Shown here: in pieces, positions 19,793 through 28,049 of the stretch
Numbering within the stretch: the stretch's first letter is position 1
Layout of the letters: the number at the start of each line of letters is the position of its first letter
Source: Gemmatimonadota bacterium
Lineage (GTDB): Bacteria; Latescibacterota; UBA2968; GCA-2709665
Direction: 5' to 3'
Assembly (NCBI GenBank): GCA_028877215.1
Contig: JAPPFJ010000033.1
Span: forward strand, 1 to 64,000
Length of the DNA stretch: 64,000 nt
Translations under genes and position numbers: made by a program
Notes under the pieces: model-generated
What the model was told of the DNA's origin: nothing
Seen by the model: the letters and a program-made list of their open reading frames with translations, nothing else
Databases searched by the model: none

Positions 19793-21769
19793 GTGTCGCA
19801 AAGGATTCGCATTGTCATGATGGTCGCACTTGCCGCAGGTCTTGCATGGAGTTGCGGCCGCGAACGCGTTTTGGAGTCTTCCGGGTCGGATGACCGGATT
19901 GGCCGCGCGCTGAGCAAGGTGGCGGCAGCGGGCGATCGTCGTGGATCTGGGGCGCTGGTGGAGGCGTCTGTGTCGCGAGATGGCGCGCCCGCAGCACCCG
20001 TGATGATCGAATTTGCGCGTTCTATTGCCGGGCGGAAGCCGGATTATCGGTGGTCGGGAACGACCGATGCCAAGGGGCGCGTTACAGTGGAGATATCCAG
20101 TCCGGCGACGGGTTATTATCAAGCGCGCGCGTCTCAGGATGGCGCCGTGACGGGCCACTGGTCCAGCATCCCGGTCAATGATGGTTACAGGACATTGGTC
20201 GCGTTGCCCGTTGGCGGAAAGGCGCGGGTGGCGCGATCATCCAGGATAGGTGTGATTGCCATCGGTCTTGTTCCGCATCTGAGCGGTGTGTTCAGTTCGC
20301 CCCGTCCGCCAATGAGAAACGCGTCTGAAATGGCTCTTGAAGAGATAAATAACGCGCACGGTGAGCCGAGATTCGAGTTCATCATTGAAGATAGCCGCAG
20401 CACGATAGATGGTGCCGTTGAGGCTTTTAAGAAGCTGATTCATCGAGATGGCGTCCTCGCCATTCTCGGTCCTCGTACTTCAAGTCAGGCCGTGGCGGCC
20501 TTTCCCATCGCGCAAGAAAACCGTGTTGTGGCACTCGGTCCGACTTCTGCCGCACGAGGTATCAGTGAGATGGGGGACTTTCTCTTTCGCGCGAGTCTCA
20601 CCGTAGATCGGTACGTGCCCGGCGGCATCGAGAAGACGCGGGAGGCGCTCGGCTACAAGCAGGTGGCGACGATATTCGATGACGCGGATGTTTTTTCCCG
20701 AAGCAGCGACGAGGTCATTCGGAACGCGCTCACGGAAGGCGGCGTTGACATTGTGACGACAGAGACTTTCCAGACCGCCGACGCCGATGTTTCCGCGCAA
20801 CTGACTCGGATAAAAGCGTTGAATCCGGATGCCGTCTTTATTTCTTCTCAAGCTGTAGACATGGCTGATATTCTGATTCAGGGACGGCAAGTCGGTATTC
20901 CTGCCGAGGTTCCTTTTATCACGTCTTCGGTGCTGACGTTAGACGGCATAAAGCGTGCAGGCGTCGCTGCCGAGGGTGTTATTGCGTTTACGGCCTGGAG
21001 CAGCATGGCCGATACACCTGGCAATCGCGCCTTCGTCGAGAATTATACGTCAAGATACGGGGTTGAACCCAATGTGATTGCCGCACAATCCTACGCCAGT
21101 GTTTATATCTTGACGCAAGCAATTTCAGATGCCCGCTCTGCATCGGGATCTGAGACTCCGGAATCCGAAGATATTCGGGATGCGTTGCGCAATATTCGGA
21201 ATTTCGACACGATTTTGGGTCCGTTTTCTTTCGATAACGTTGGCGACGGGGTCTACAACCCGACGGTATTGACTGTCAAGAACGGCGCACTTGTGGTTTT
21301 CGATCCAACGCCTGCCGCGGTTGCGACCGCGATAATCGGCGAGACGAATGACAGCGGTTTGACCGGAAAAGCGACTTTCGCACAGTTCGGCGATAATATC
21401 AAACTGGTCGTCTCGCTGGCGAATGCGTCCGCAGGCGAACACGCCGTCCATATCCATGCAAAGGGCGATTGCAGTGCGTCAGACGGGACATCGGCCGGCG
21501 GGCATTGGAATCCCACGGGCGTAGCGCACGGCAAATGGGGAGAAGGTGAATTTCACCTCGGCGACATCGGCAATGCGAGCGTCGATGACCAGGGCACAGG
21601 AAGTATTGAATTGACGACGAATCTCTGGGAGATCAATACGGGTTCAGCAATTGATATCGTTGGCAAGGCGATCGTCGTCCATGCGCGCGCTGATGATTTC
21701 GTCTCGCAACCTTCGGGCAATGCCGGCGCGCGAATCGGTTGCGGGGTGATTGTGTTGGACGGGCAATAA
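19793..21769 (+). CDS. Periplasmic binding protein (LivJ type) fused to Cu/Zn superoxide dismutase
   Basis: A 658-aa exported fusion. An N-terminal hydrophobic segment ends in AWSC (Cys21), probably a lipoprotein site although -3 is Ala. Residues 50-140 look like an Ig/carboxypeptidase-regulatory-like domain. Residues 150-500 form a type-I binding fold like branched-chain amino-acid ABC receptors (GVIAIGLVPHLSG, ILGPRTSSQAVAA, YASVYILTQA). Residues about 518-658 are a complete Cu/Zn SOD: copper ligands His553, His555 and His630; bridging His571; zinc ligands His579, His588 and Asp591; active-site Arg647; and the cysteines of the conserved disulfide, 560 and 650. Translation starts at GTG with AAGGAG six bases upstream. 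No ABC permease genes adjoin it. The SOD part would remove superoxide at the cell surface; the ligand of the binding domain is unknown. Confidence 0.9.
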   Translation: MSQRIRIVMMVALAAGLAWSCGRERVLESSGSDDRIGRALSKVAAAGDRRGSGALVEASVSRDGAPAAPVMIEFARSIAGRKPDYRWSGTTDAKGRVTVEISSPATGYYQARASQDGAVTGHWSSIPVNDGYRTLVALPVGGKARVARSSRIGVIAIGLVPHLSGVFSSPRPPMRNASEMALEEINNAHGEPRFEFIIEDSRSTIDGAVEAFKKLIHRDGVLAILGPRTSSQAVAAFPIAQENRVVALGPTSAARGISEMGDFLFRASLTVDRYVPGGIEKTREALGYKQVATIFDDADVFSRSSDEVIRNALTEGGVDIVTTETFQTADADVSAQLTRIKALNPDAVFISSQAVDMADILIQGRQVGIPAEVPFITSSVLTLDGIKRAGVAAEGVIAFTAWSSMADTPGNRAFVENYTSRYGVEPNVIAAQSYASVYILTQAISDARSASGSETPESEDIRDALRNIRNFDTILGPFSFDNVGDGVYNPTVLTVKNGALVVFDPTPAAVATAIIGETNDSGLTGKATFAQFGDNIKLVVSLANASAGEHAVHIHAKGDCSASDGTSAGGHWNPTGVAHGKWGEGEFHLGDIGNASVDDQGTGSIELTTNLWEINTGSAIDIVGKAIVVHARADDFVSQPSGNAGARIGCGVIVLDGQ

Positions 21770-21840
21770 AAGATCGCGTCTTCTAACCCTGATTCGTCAT
21801 TCTTCCAGACGACCTTGTCGGCCCGCTTTGGAAGGATTCC

Positions 21841-21868
21841 CGGCGGCGCCGCGCTGCTGTTTTTCTTA
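21841..21868 (+). terminator. Possible terminator after the SOD-fusion gene
   Basis: A short GC-rich stem (GCGGC pairing with GCTGC through one G-T pair) is followed by TGTTTTTCTT. It lies between the convergent SOD-fusion gene and the giant paralog 4 gene. The stem is short, so this is only a candidate. Confidence 0.4.
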
Positions 21869-21876
21869 TATCAAGG

Positions 21877-24800
21877 CTACCTGAAGAGTTCGAGCGCGCC
21901 GTCCTTTCGGCCCACCAGCAGGCCGCCTTCCGGCCATCCGGATGCCCAATCGGTAACCGTCACTTCCGAATCCCCTGCGTCAGTCGTCCGGATTTCTCCG
22001 GAACCGTCGAGATTCACCACGAGCCCGCTTCTCAGTGCAGCCATGCATCCTCCATCTCCATCAGGCGCCAGGCCGGCCACGGGCTCGACGAGAAGACGAT
22101 ACCACAAGCGGCTGCCGCCAGCGTCGAAGCACTGCACAAAACCGTTGGACGCGCCGGCAAACAGGCGTCCGTCGTGAAATTCCGCAGAGAGTACGGCCCC
22201 GCCCATATCCGCATCCCAGATCACCTCGCCGCCCCGCCCGTAGACGATCAACTGCCGGTGATTGGTATCCACTCCGCTGATGACCTCGTCCCGGCCGTCC
22301 CCATCCAGGTCCGCGACACTCAAGCATCGGGACCAGGAGGGAATCGACCAGTTGACGATGTCCGGGCGCCGCAGGGGCATCCCGAGCGTTCCGTCCCTCG
22401 CGATGACCAGCGTGTGCGCGTGAATGGCCGGGTCCGCCAGGCCGGCGAGCGTCTGCCGCTCCAGCCCATCCGTCAGCCGCGCGGTATCCAGACACACCGG
22501 CGGTCCCCACTGGCAGGGGGAACGCCACAGCAGGCTGCCTTCGGCGTCGAATGCGTACACGTGACGGTCCGCGCATCCGACCAGTATCTCTTCACGTCCG
22601 TCGCCGTCGATATCGCCCGCCGCGAGGCTCAATACCACGCAGTTCTTCCTGGACCAGCTATCCCAGTTCATGGGCTGCCATTCGATCCGATAGGACCAGA
22701 CGGTATCGCCCGTTGCATCCAGCCTGTACACGGTCTCTTCGTCCCCTCCCGCTGCGGCGCCCCCATCGGCCAGGGCAGCAAGCGCCCGTACGCCGCCTTT
22801 GATCTCCCGTTTCCAGAGTACGTCACCGTCAGAATTGAACGCGGTCACCCCGCCGCCGTCGCCGCCGAACCATCTGTCCGTTCCGATATCCAGCGCCCTC
22901 ACGGCATCCGCACACCCGGTTCGCCAGACGGGCTTCGCTTCGGCGCCGACAATCTGAAATGGCTTGGAATCGGACCCATCCACAATCCGACCGGCCGTGG
23001 GCAGCGTCGCGACGGATGCAGAGACCTCCGGGTTTTCGATAGCCTCTGCGAGTACCACCGTGGCGGGCTCGATGTCCCCTTCGATGCGAAAGCCGTCTTT
23101 CTCCGCGACGAGACTGAAGTCCCTGCCATCACCCAGCGGGTCGGTCCAGAACAACGTCGCCATCCGGGTGCCCGTCCCCGGCCGGAGCGCCGCCAGGGAA
23201 CGCTGGACCCACCGCGAGTGGTCTTCCGCGCACCAGTAGTCCGAAGGTACAAGCTCCTGACGTCCGCTCCCCGCGTGGCGCATGTTCAGCTGTGCGTCAC
23301 CCTGGACCGACCGCAACAGGCCATCTAAAAGGGTCGTGTCGCCCAGAACATGCCACCGGCACTCCACGAGAAACTCTCCCGCCACCACCGGCCAGACCTC
23401 GTCGATCACCAGAAACCACCCTTCGCGGCTGTACACGATATGCCGGTACCAGTCGCCCTGCTCAGGATAGGTCATCGACGTACCGGCCACGGCAAGGGTC
23501 TCCCCTTCGTGCAGATACCGCAGCGCCGCGTACCGGGACTCGCACCCCGGTCCGGCGCCGTCTACGGAAACGCTCACGCCCGTATAGTCCCGGACCGTCG
23601 CCGGCTGGTGGCCACCGGCAAACCTGAACCAGGATGCGCCGCGGCTGGTGTAACGCACAATGCAGTTGCCGTCCTGATAGGAGTGCGAGCCCCCCGAGAT
23701 CCCGTCCAGCAGCAGGTAGTCGTCCTGGTCCGTCCATCCGGACCGGAAGAACACCTTGTCGAACGTCTGTTCGTAGGGCAGATTCCTCAGATAGATGCCG
23801 TTCACCGGCGCAAACGTGGTGTATTCTTCGAGAGAATCGTAGAACAGACGCGACAGGGGGGCCACGCCGACCCGGCCCAACCGTTCCGGCACCGCCGCCG
23901 GCCGCCCGGTCACCCATGTGCGCAGTGGCTCCTCGGCGCCTCGAATGGTCCGTTCCGCCGCCGCGCCTTCGTCAATGGATTCACAAAGCTGCAGGTATTC
24001 GTCATTGCCCGTCACCGCCGCGGCCATACGGCAGTATTGTTCCGGTCCGCGCTCCAGGTTGCTGTGTGCCATAAGCGCCCGGTCCACGCCCTCCAGATAA
24101 GGGGGGCTCGAAAAGTAGTTCATCTTCCCTGCCGCCAGCGCGTAGTCCGCCGTGTTGAACAGCGAGGCCCCCCATTGATGGCCCCATGAGTCGCACACCG
24201 GCTTGTTCGATCCCATCTGCGGCGCAAAGAAGACCTCCGCCAGCTTCATCCACGCCAACCCCTCAGCGAGCCCGTGTACCTGGTGGAAATACCGGCCTCC
24301 GTAAAACAGATCGAGCGCGGAACGGGTCTGATGGTTCTGGCGCACCCGCTCCACGCCCACGCAACTCAACAGTCCGGTATTGCCTGCCCCCTCTGCGGAC
24401 CTGAAGAGTCCCAGCAGCGCTTCGAGCGTCTCCTCCCGCTGTTCGGCGGAAACCGAGGGATGGTTTTCGAGAATCGAGAACGGCAGCAGAAGCACGCGGA
24501 TGAACCCGTGGATCAACGTGGGGTCCTCCAGCGTCCGCTCGAACCAGCGCGTGCGGGCGAAGTGGCGGATCTGATGGCAGAACATCGACATCAACCTGTC
24601 GTTTCCCGTCTGCACCGCGAGCATCCCGATATCGGCGATAACCATCATATAGGTCCAGTCGCCTGATCCTCCGCCGATGGATTCCTGCTCGATGTCCCGG
24701 TTGCTCTTGGCCAGCAACTCTTGCGCAGGCGCCACGTACAGATCGGACCATCTGCCGGCATGGACCTCGTATTGGAACGGCAGTATCGGTCCACCCTCCG

Positions 24801-25191
24801 CTATCGAACGACCCAGCGCCCCGGCCGCATCGCCAATGTCCTCCCCGCTGCTCACGCCCGCCACCACGACGTGCCCGACGCCATCCAATGAGTGAGGCGC
24901 CGTGCGCACCACCCATCCGCCGGGTCCCGGCCACACCCGGTCGGTCAGGTCGTAAGCCCGGAAATAGAGCGTTCGCAGAAACGCGCTGTCCATCATGTTC
25001 CCCAGCGCGATCACGTGCCGGCCGTCTGCATCCAGCTTATCGTCCGGCAGCACGTGCACGCGCCCCGAAAGGGTGTCCTCCAGGACCGCCTTCAGACTTC
25101 CGGCCGCATCCTGGTAGGTATCCCCCGCCGGCGCCGAAATACAGACGCCTTGCCCAAGGTCCGTTTCATGAATCGCAGGTGAGAATGCCAT
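21877..25191 (-). CDS. Giant lyase-toroid/propeller protein, paralog 4
   Basis: A 1104-aa member of the lyase/propeller family. It keeps the N-terminal ISAPAGDTYQDAA domain, LGNMMDSAFLRTLYFRAYDL, toroid motif RVRQNHQTRSALDLFYGGRY, the GISGGSHSYQDGN sandwich entry and FG-GAP loops DIDGDGREE and DLDGDGRDE. It is closely related to paralogs 2 and 3 along its full length but is separated from them by the plus-strand SOD fusion. ATG 25191 has GGAGG upstream. No signal peptide is visible. A perfect inverted repeat lies 19 bp before the start codon. Predicted activity, by analogy to heparinase/alginate-lyase folds, is beta-elimination or hydrolysis on uronate-containing glycans; this has not been shown for this architecture as far as I know. 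Confidence 0.75.
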   Translation of the reverse strand: MAFSPAIHETDLGQGVCISAPAGDTYQDAAGSLKAVLEDTLSGRVHVLPDDKLDADGRHVIALGNMMDSAFLRTLYFRAYDLTDRVWPGPGGWVVRTAPHSLDGVGHVVVAGVSSGEDIGDAAGALGRSIAEGGPILPFQYEVHAGRWSDLYVAPAQELLAKSNRDIEQESIGGGSGDWTYMMVIADIGMLAVQTGNDRLMSMFCHQIRHFARTRWFERTLEDPTLIHGFIRVLLLPFSILENHPSVSAEQREETLEALLGLFRSAEGAGNTGLLSCVGVERVRQNHQTRSALDLFYGGRYFHQVHGLAEGLAWMKLAEVFFAPQMGSNKPVCDSWGHQWGASLFNTADYALAAGKMNYFSSPPYLEGVDRALMAHSNLERGPEQYCRMAAAVTGNDEYLQLCESIDEGAAAERTIRGAEEPLRTWVTGRPAAVPERLGRVGVAPLSRLFYDSLEEYTTFAPVNGIYLRNLPYEQTFDKVFFRSGWTDQDDYLLLDGISGGSHSYQDGNCIVRYTSRGASWFRFAGGHQPATVRDYTGVSVSVDGAGPGCESRYAALRYLHEGETLAVAGTSMTYPEQGDWYRHIVYSREGWFLVIDEVWPVVAGEFLVECRWHVLGDTTLLDGLLRSVQGDAQLNMRHAGSGRQELVPSDYWCAEDHSRWVQRSLAALRPGTGTRMATLFWTDPLGDGRDFSLVAEKDGFRIEGDIEPATVVLAEAIENPEVSASVATLPTAGRIVDGSDSKPFQIVGAEAKPVWRTGCADAVRALDIGTDRWFGGDGGGVTAFNSDGDVLWKREIKGGVRALAALADGGAAAGGDEETVYRLDATGDTVWSYRIEWQPMNWDSWSRKNCVVLSLAAGDIDGDGREEILVGCADRHVYAFDAEGSLLWRSPCQWGPPVCLDTARLTDGLERQTLAGLADPAIHAHTLVIARDGTLGMPLRRPDIVNWSIPSWSRCLSVADLDGDGRDEVISGVDTNHRQLIVYGRGGEVIWDADMGGAVLSAEFHDGRLFAGASNGFVQCFDAGGSRLWYRLLVEPVAGLAPDGDGGCMAALRSGLVVNLDGSGEIRTTDAGDSEVTVTDWASGWPEGGLLVGRKDGALELFR

Positions 25192-25577
25192 GGTTCATTC
25201 CTCCGTTTGGTTCGAAAACCGCCTTCGAACAAATGACGATCCTTCGCGTACCCAGACCGACCGCATCCTGCCCTACATCAATCCGCAATCTTACAGCAAC
25301 CGGAGCGAGGGCATCCCTGCCCTCGAACAACAGGAGACTTTCCAATACTGACATCCAGGGCATGCTGGTTCATCTGCATCCGACGTAGATTCATCGAAGA
25401 CGGACGATGCATCCTCTCTCCAAAACCAAATAAAAGGGGCACCCCATAGCACCCCCACCCGCACGGGCATCCCGCCCGCATCGTCCCTGGATTTTTTTCA
25501 TGAACAATCAATGGTTGCTGCCGCCACCCACATCGACCCACGCCTCGATCAAAGGCCGCCCGGCGATCAGCTGGCAT
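25192..25577. other. Gene-free region with two perfect inverted repeats
   Basis: No credible gene is visible in these 386 bp. A 7-bp inverted repeat with 7-nt spacer (GTTCGAA and TTCGAAC, 25210-25230) lies 19 bp upstream of paralog 4 and could be an operator. A second perfect hairpin, CGAGGGCA/TGCCCTCG with a 4-nt loop, lies at 25306-25325, and a related GGGCATCCCGCCC word follows near 25470. Nothing else stands out. Confidence 0.5.
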
Positions 25578-25808
25578 TCAACCCGTGCCGCTCGCACGGA
25601 TCGGATCATCCGGCGGCTTCCACCGGGCCGCGTCCAGAATCGACCAAAGGTGAATCAGCCACCCCAACAGGAAAAACCACAGTACAGCGGCCAGGCAAAA
25701 CTGGATGAGGGCGATCAGGAATCGTCCCTGAAGCAACTGGCCCAGACCGGGTACAATAAGACTGCACAAAGCTGCAAGGACGTTGCCAGCCGAGCCTTGC
25801 CCTGGCAT
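25578..25808 (-). CDS. Small membrane protein, TM2-like
   Basis: A 76-aa protein with two hydrophobic segments (roughly residues 8-24 and 30-52) separated by GLGQLLQGR, and a polar tail DAARWKPPDD. The pattern VPGLGQLLQG..LLGWLIHLWSILDAARW is that of short TM2-like proteins seen in many bacteria, whose function is unknown. The ATG at 25808 is chosen because GAGGAGG precedes it; a longer frame to 25862 runs into the R-type repeat. No partner is evident. Confidence 0.65.
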   Translation of the reverse strand: MPGQGSAGNVLAALCSLIVPGLGQLLQGRFLIALIQFCLAAVLWFFLLGWLIHLWSILDAARWKPPDDPIRASGTG

Positions 25809-25852
25809 CAGGTTTCCTCCTCTTTGGGAAGCATTCTGTGGGTATTCCTCAG

Positions 25853-26049
25853 TTAGCCTCAATCCGAAAAAAACAGCAACGCGGCGACGCGATAAAACCT
25901 TCCGAAACGGGGCGTTATCAACGTATAGAAGGATATTTTTTCCTCACGTCCAGTGACCTGGTGTATCCTGGTAATCCGCAGTTTAATCGCCTTTATTTAC
26001 AAGCACATATTCGAATTAACGTCCCCGAAGACTTACGAATCAAGGTTAG
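25853..26049. repeat. R-type interspersed repeat, copy 1
   Basis: A 197-bp element starting TTAGCCTCAATCCG and ending AATCAAGGTTAG. It is nearly identical to 61450-61647 over its whole length, with only scattered substitutions and small indels. The ends are weakly inverted (TAGCCTCAAT against the complement TAACCTTGATT). Internally it carries CGAAACGGGGCGTTATC and the phrase GTATCCTGGTAATCCGC. It sits just upstream of the small membrane gene on the minus strand and just downstream of the broken ATPase. It contains no gene and may be a MITE-like element or a mobile leader. Confidence 0.85.
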
Positions 26050-26087
26050 TCAATGCCTTTCGGTTTTCGATTGTCATCCAAACTGAC

Positions 26088-26330
26088 TCAGGTAACGCCG
26101 CGTTTCGTCGGTTGAGTATTCACCGGGCACCTGTCACCTTCTTGTGACAATTCGTCCAGTGCTTGGTGGATGAAACAGCCAAGAGTTCCTTCGGTTGCCA
26201 GGTGAGATTTTCCTGTATTACTCGGTCCAACGAATACCGTCTATGGCCGCAGGTCAATTCCGGCATCGACGATCGGTCCAAAATCGCTTACTTCAAGTTC
26301 AAGCGAGTTTAGTACGGTTGAATCTTCCAT
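26088..26330 (-). pseudogene. N-terminal fragment of a P-loop (AAA/OLD-like) ATPase
   Basis: Read on the minus strand from ATG 26330, the frame gives an N-terminus typical of ABC/SMC-like AAA ATPases (LNSLELEVSDFGPIVDAGID), then a TAG stop at 26241-26243, and straight on in the same frame a Walker A motif GPSNTGKS followed by HLA. The frame ends with TGA at 26088-26090, 39 bp from the R-type repeat. Functional relatives usually read ..LKPLTVFVGPNNSGKS.., so the stop replaces one residue before the P-loop, and the remaining several hundred residues are missing. Both the stop and the truncation mark it as dead. Confidence 0.7.
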
Positions 26331-26530
26331 TTCCCTTATCCCCGGTGCGGAAATGTCTTCCAGCTTCTCAGCTCACTTCGGATCTACGGACGCGCTAGTG
26401 CCAAGTCGAATGTACACCTGGATCGCCGTGTCGGATCGGCTTTTCGCCGGCGTATACAATGTTTGCAGTGTCGCGCGCTCGGAAAAACTGAGTCAGTTTC
26501 TCGCGGTACAACAACAATACCTTGCAGGTC

Positions 26531-27190
26531 TCAATTCCACTTGGCCGGACGGCGCAAAACGAAGCCATCAGGCTTGGTTACCTCGTCCGGAAATTGGCTG
26601 TCCTTAATAACCTTTCGGCCAATCGTGAATGCCGCTGTGGCAACGGCACGCAATTGCGCAGAATGCCGGGCCGGAGGGAATGCGACGATTAGTCGTTTTT
26701 TCATGTATCGTTTGCGTGTTTCACTCACGACGATCGAGAGGTCGCTGTCTCCGGATATAATGATCGCGGTATCGAATGCGTCATCCACTGCATCTGCGAA
26801 CAACGTGACAGCAATGTTCACATCCGTCATTTTTTCTTCGTATGTTTTCCACTTAGCGCCACAGGTCGAACAACGTCTTAGTTTAGCGAGGTAGTGGCCG
26901 TAGTAGATATACAGGTTCGAACGGGTCTGCAATGCCTCGATAAACGTGGCCTGCCTTTTGGATTTTCCCGTGCTGCCAGTGTGTGAAGAGATGCTGGTTG
27001 TGAAGTATCGTACCGCTACCAACACCTGTCCCGGTAGGAGCAGGGTTTCTGCAAGGCGTTGCAAATCGAGCCAATAGTACCGTTTCCAGCCCTTGCATTT
27101 GAGTCCATAATAGAGGTTGAAGCCATCGACGTACACAATCACCCGGTTCGACGCCATCTTATATTGTCTTTCGATTGCATCTTTTGCCAT
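26531..27190 (-). CDS. NYN-domain (LabA/DUF88-type) nuclease-like protein
   Basis: A 219-aa protein of the NYN/PIN-like fold. The metal-binding acidic residues expected for an RNase of this fold are present: Asp in YVDGFNLYY near residue 20, Asp in KMTDVNIAV near 125, and the SGDSDL motif near 150. The central CSTCGAKWKTYEEK segment includes a Cys pair. The ATG at 27190 has GGAAG about seven bases upstream; a TTG at 27196 and a later ATG at 27157 are alternatives. The start codon overlaps the -35 box of a divergent plus-strand promoter. NYN proteins are thought to cleave RNA; the target here is unknown. It lies in a decaying defence-like island. Confidence 0.8.
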   Translation of the reverse strand: MAKDAIERQYKMASNRVIVYVDGFNLYYGLKCKGWKRYYWLDLQRLAETLLLPGQVLVAVRYFTTSISSHTGSTGKSKRQATFIEALQTRSNLYIYYGHYLAKLRRCSTCGAKWKTYEEKMTDVNIAVTLFADAVDDAFDTAIIISGDSDLSIVVSETRKRYMKKRLIVAFPPARHSAQLRAVATAAFTIGRKVIKDSQFPDEVTKPDGFVLRRPAKWN

Positions 27191-27218
27191 TGACAACTTC
27201 CATGGAAAGAGTTATAAT
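27190..27218 (+). promoter_or_regulatory. Perfect consensus sigma-70 promoter
   Basis: TTGACA at 27190-27195, a 17-bp spacer and TATAAT at 27213-27218 match the housekeeping promoter consensus exactly. It points away from the NYN gene and into a short stretch ending in a terminator, with no open reading frame behind it. Confidence 0.8.
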
Positions 27219-27224
27219 TTATAC

Positions 27225-27282
27225 ATCACCCCGCCGGAGATAGCATCTCCGGCCCGACGCCCCGAAAGGGGCGTTTCTTTTT
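27225..27282 (+). ncRNA. Candidate small RNA of about 57 nt with two hairpins
   Basis: A transcript starting about seven bases after the consensus -10 box would consist of a short leader, a perfect hairpin with 9-bp arms (GCCGGAGAT and ATCTCCGGC, 3-nt loop, 27233-27253), and a second hairpin with 7-bp arms ACGCCCC/GGGGCGT closed by a GAAA tetraloop (27257-27274) followed by TTCTTTTT. The second hairpin is a textbook intrinsic terminator. There is no room for a coding sequence. It is divergent from the NYN nuclease gene and next to a dead HigA-ImmA copy. Its target and any homologs are unknown. Confidence 0.6.
27257..27282 (+). terminator. Intrinsic terminator with GAAA tetraloop
   Basis: The 7-bp stem ACGCCCC/GGGGCGT with a GAAA loop is followed by an eight-base T-rich tract (27275-27282). 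It ends the candidate small RNA and has no upstream plus-strand gene. Confidence 0.8.
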
Positions 27283-27295
27283 GCCCATTCGGGCA

Positions 27296-27665
27296 TCAAT
27301 TCTCAACCCACTCCAATCGGGATTTCAGGTTGTTCAGCGGATTCCTCGGCAGATATCCGTTATACTCGAGTCTTCCGACGTCGATAGCCAGCGCTATGCT
27401 TTGCTTGTCGGCGAAACGGTAGATTTCCACCATGAGAATGCGCTGCCGGCGGCGTGTTGCGCTACACTACGCTTGCTTCGGCTTCCCTGATCTGGTGCAA
27501 CTGATAGTCTTCCTCGATACCCAACCAGATATCCGCATCGACACCCAATACCCTCTCGAACTGAAGCACCGTCTTCGGCTCGATGGGGGTTTTCCCTTAG
27601 ATGGTCAAGCTGATGAGTTTCACCGAGGGTTCGCATCGAGCAAGAACGTCCCACCTACGCTAATC
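27296..27665 (-). pseudogene. Internally deleted HigA-ImmA copy
   Basis: This is a dead duplicate of the intact gene at 28345-29427. On the minus strand the upstream part encodes a helix-turn-helix remnant (LARCEPSVKLISLTI), a TAA stop, then PIEPKTVLQFERVLGVDADIW.. matching the intact protein's PIEPKTAIQFERVLGVEADIW. After a TAG stop the frame resumes only with the C-terminal end (FADKQSIALAIDVGRLEYNG .. RLEWVEN), which matches the last 45 residues of the intact protein. The central metallopeptidase region with the HEAAH motif is missing. Confidence 0.85.
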
Positions 27666-27692
27666 GCGTATGAAGCCAGGGCGTACGCCTTG

Positions 27693-28049
27693 TTATTCTT
27701 CAACGCCCAGTTCTTCACGCCAAACGCGATCGAAATCATCCGGGGTCTTGAAGTACAATTTCGCATTTTCAATTACATGGTCCAGCATCTCACGGTCGTC
27801 ATCCGCCAAATCGCGAAACGAGAGCAACGCACGGATGTTTTCGTCGGGTAACTCGCCGTATAGCTGACCCACCGCCGCGTCGAGAAAGGCCGCGATGAAA
27901 ATCTCTATGTGTTCGAAGGATAGTACGACCGGCGTCCCTGTCCTCAAGAGGGGAGCAATCTTGTCGTACAAACGTTGGCCGTCGCTGGTAGATACGCAAA
28001 GCGGACTACCAATGATGTCAAATACTCGAATTGTAATTCCTCGCGTCAT
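27693..28049 (-). CDS. STAS-like (DUF4325-type) protein
   Basis: A 118-aa protein with the beta-alpha pattern of the STAS-like DUF4325 family: an initial strand (TIRVFDIIG), SDGQRLYDKIAPLL helix, PVVLSFEHIEIFIAAFLDAAVGQLYGEL, and a C-terminal helical tail. Relatives often accompany histidine-kinase-like or phage-defence genes, but no such partner is present here. ATG 28049 is chosen because GAGGAC lies six bases upstream; a longer frame starts at 28133. The function is unknown. Confidence 0.65.
   Translation of the reverse strand: MTRGITIRVFDIIGSPLCVSTSDGQRLYDKIAPLLRTGTPVVLSFEHIEIFIAAFLDAAVGQLYGELPDENIRALLSFRDLADDDREMLDHVIENAKLYFKTPDDFDRVWREELGVEE

Noticed and set aside
25278..25577. A 99-codon minus-strand frame upstream of the small membrane gene
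   Set aside because: It has no domain and is interrupted by the hairpins described for the intergenic region.
27432..27851. Plus-strand frame across the dead HigA-ImmA copy and STAS-like gene
   Set aside because: It is antisense to sequence that aligns with HigA-ImmA and STAS-like proteins.
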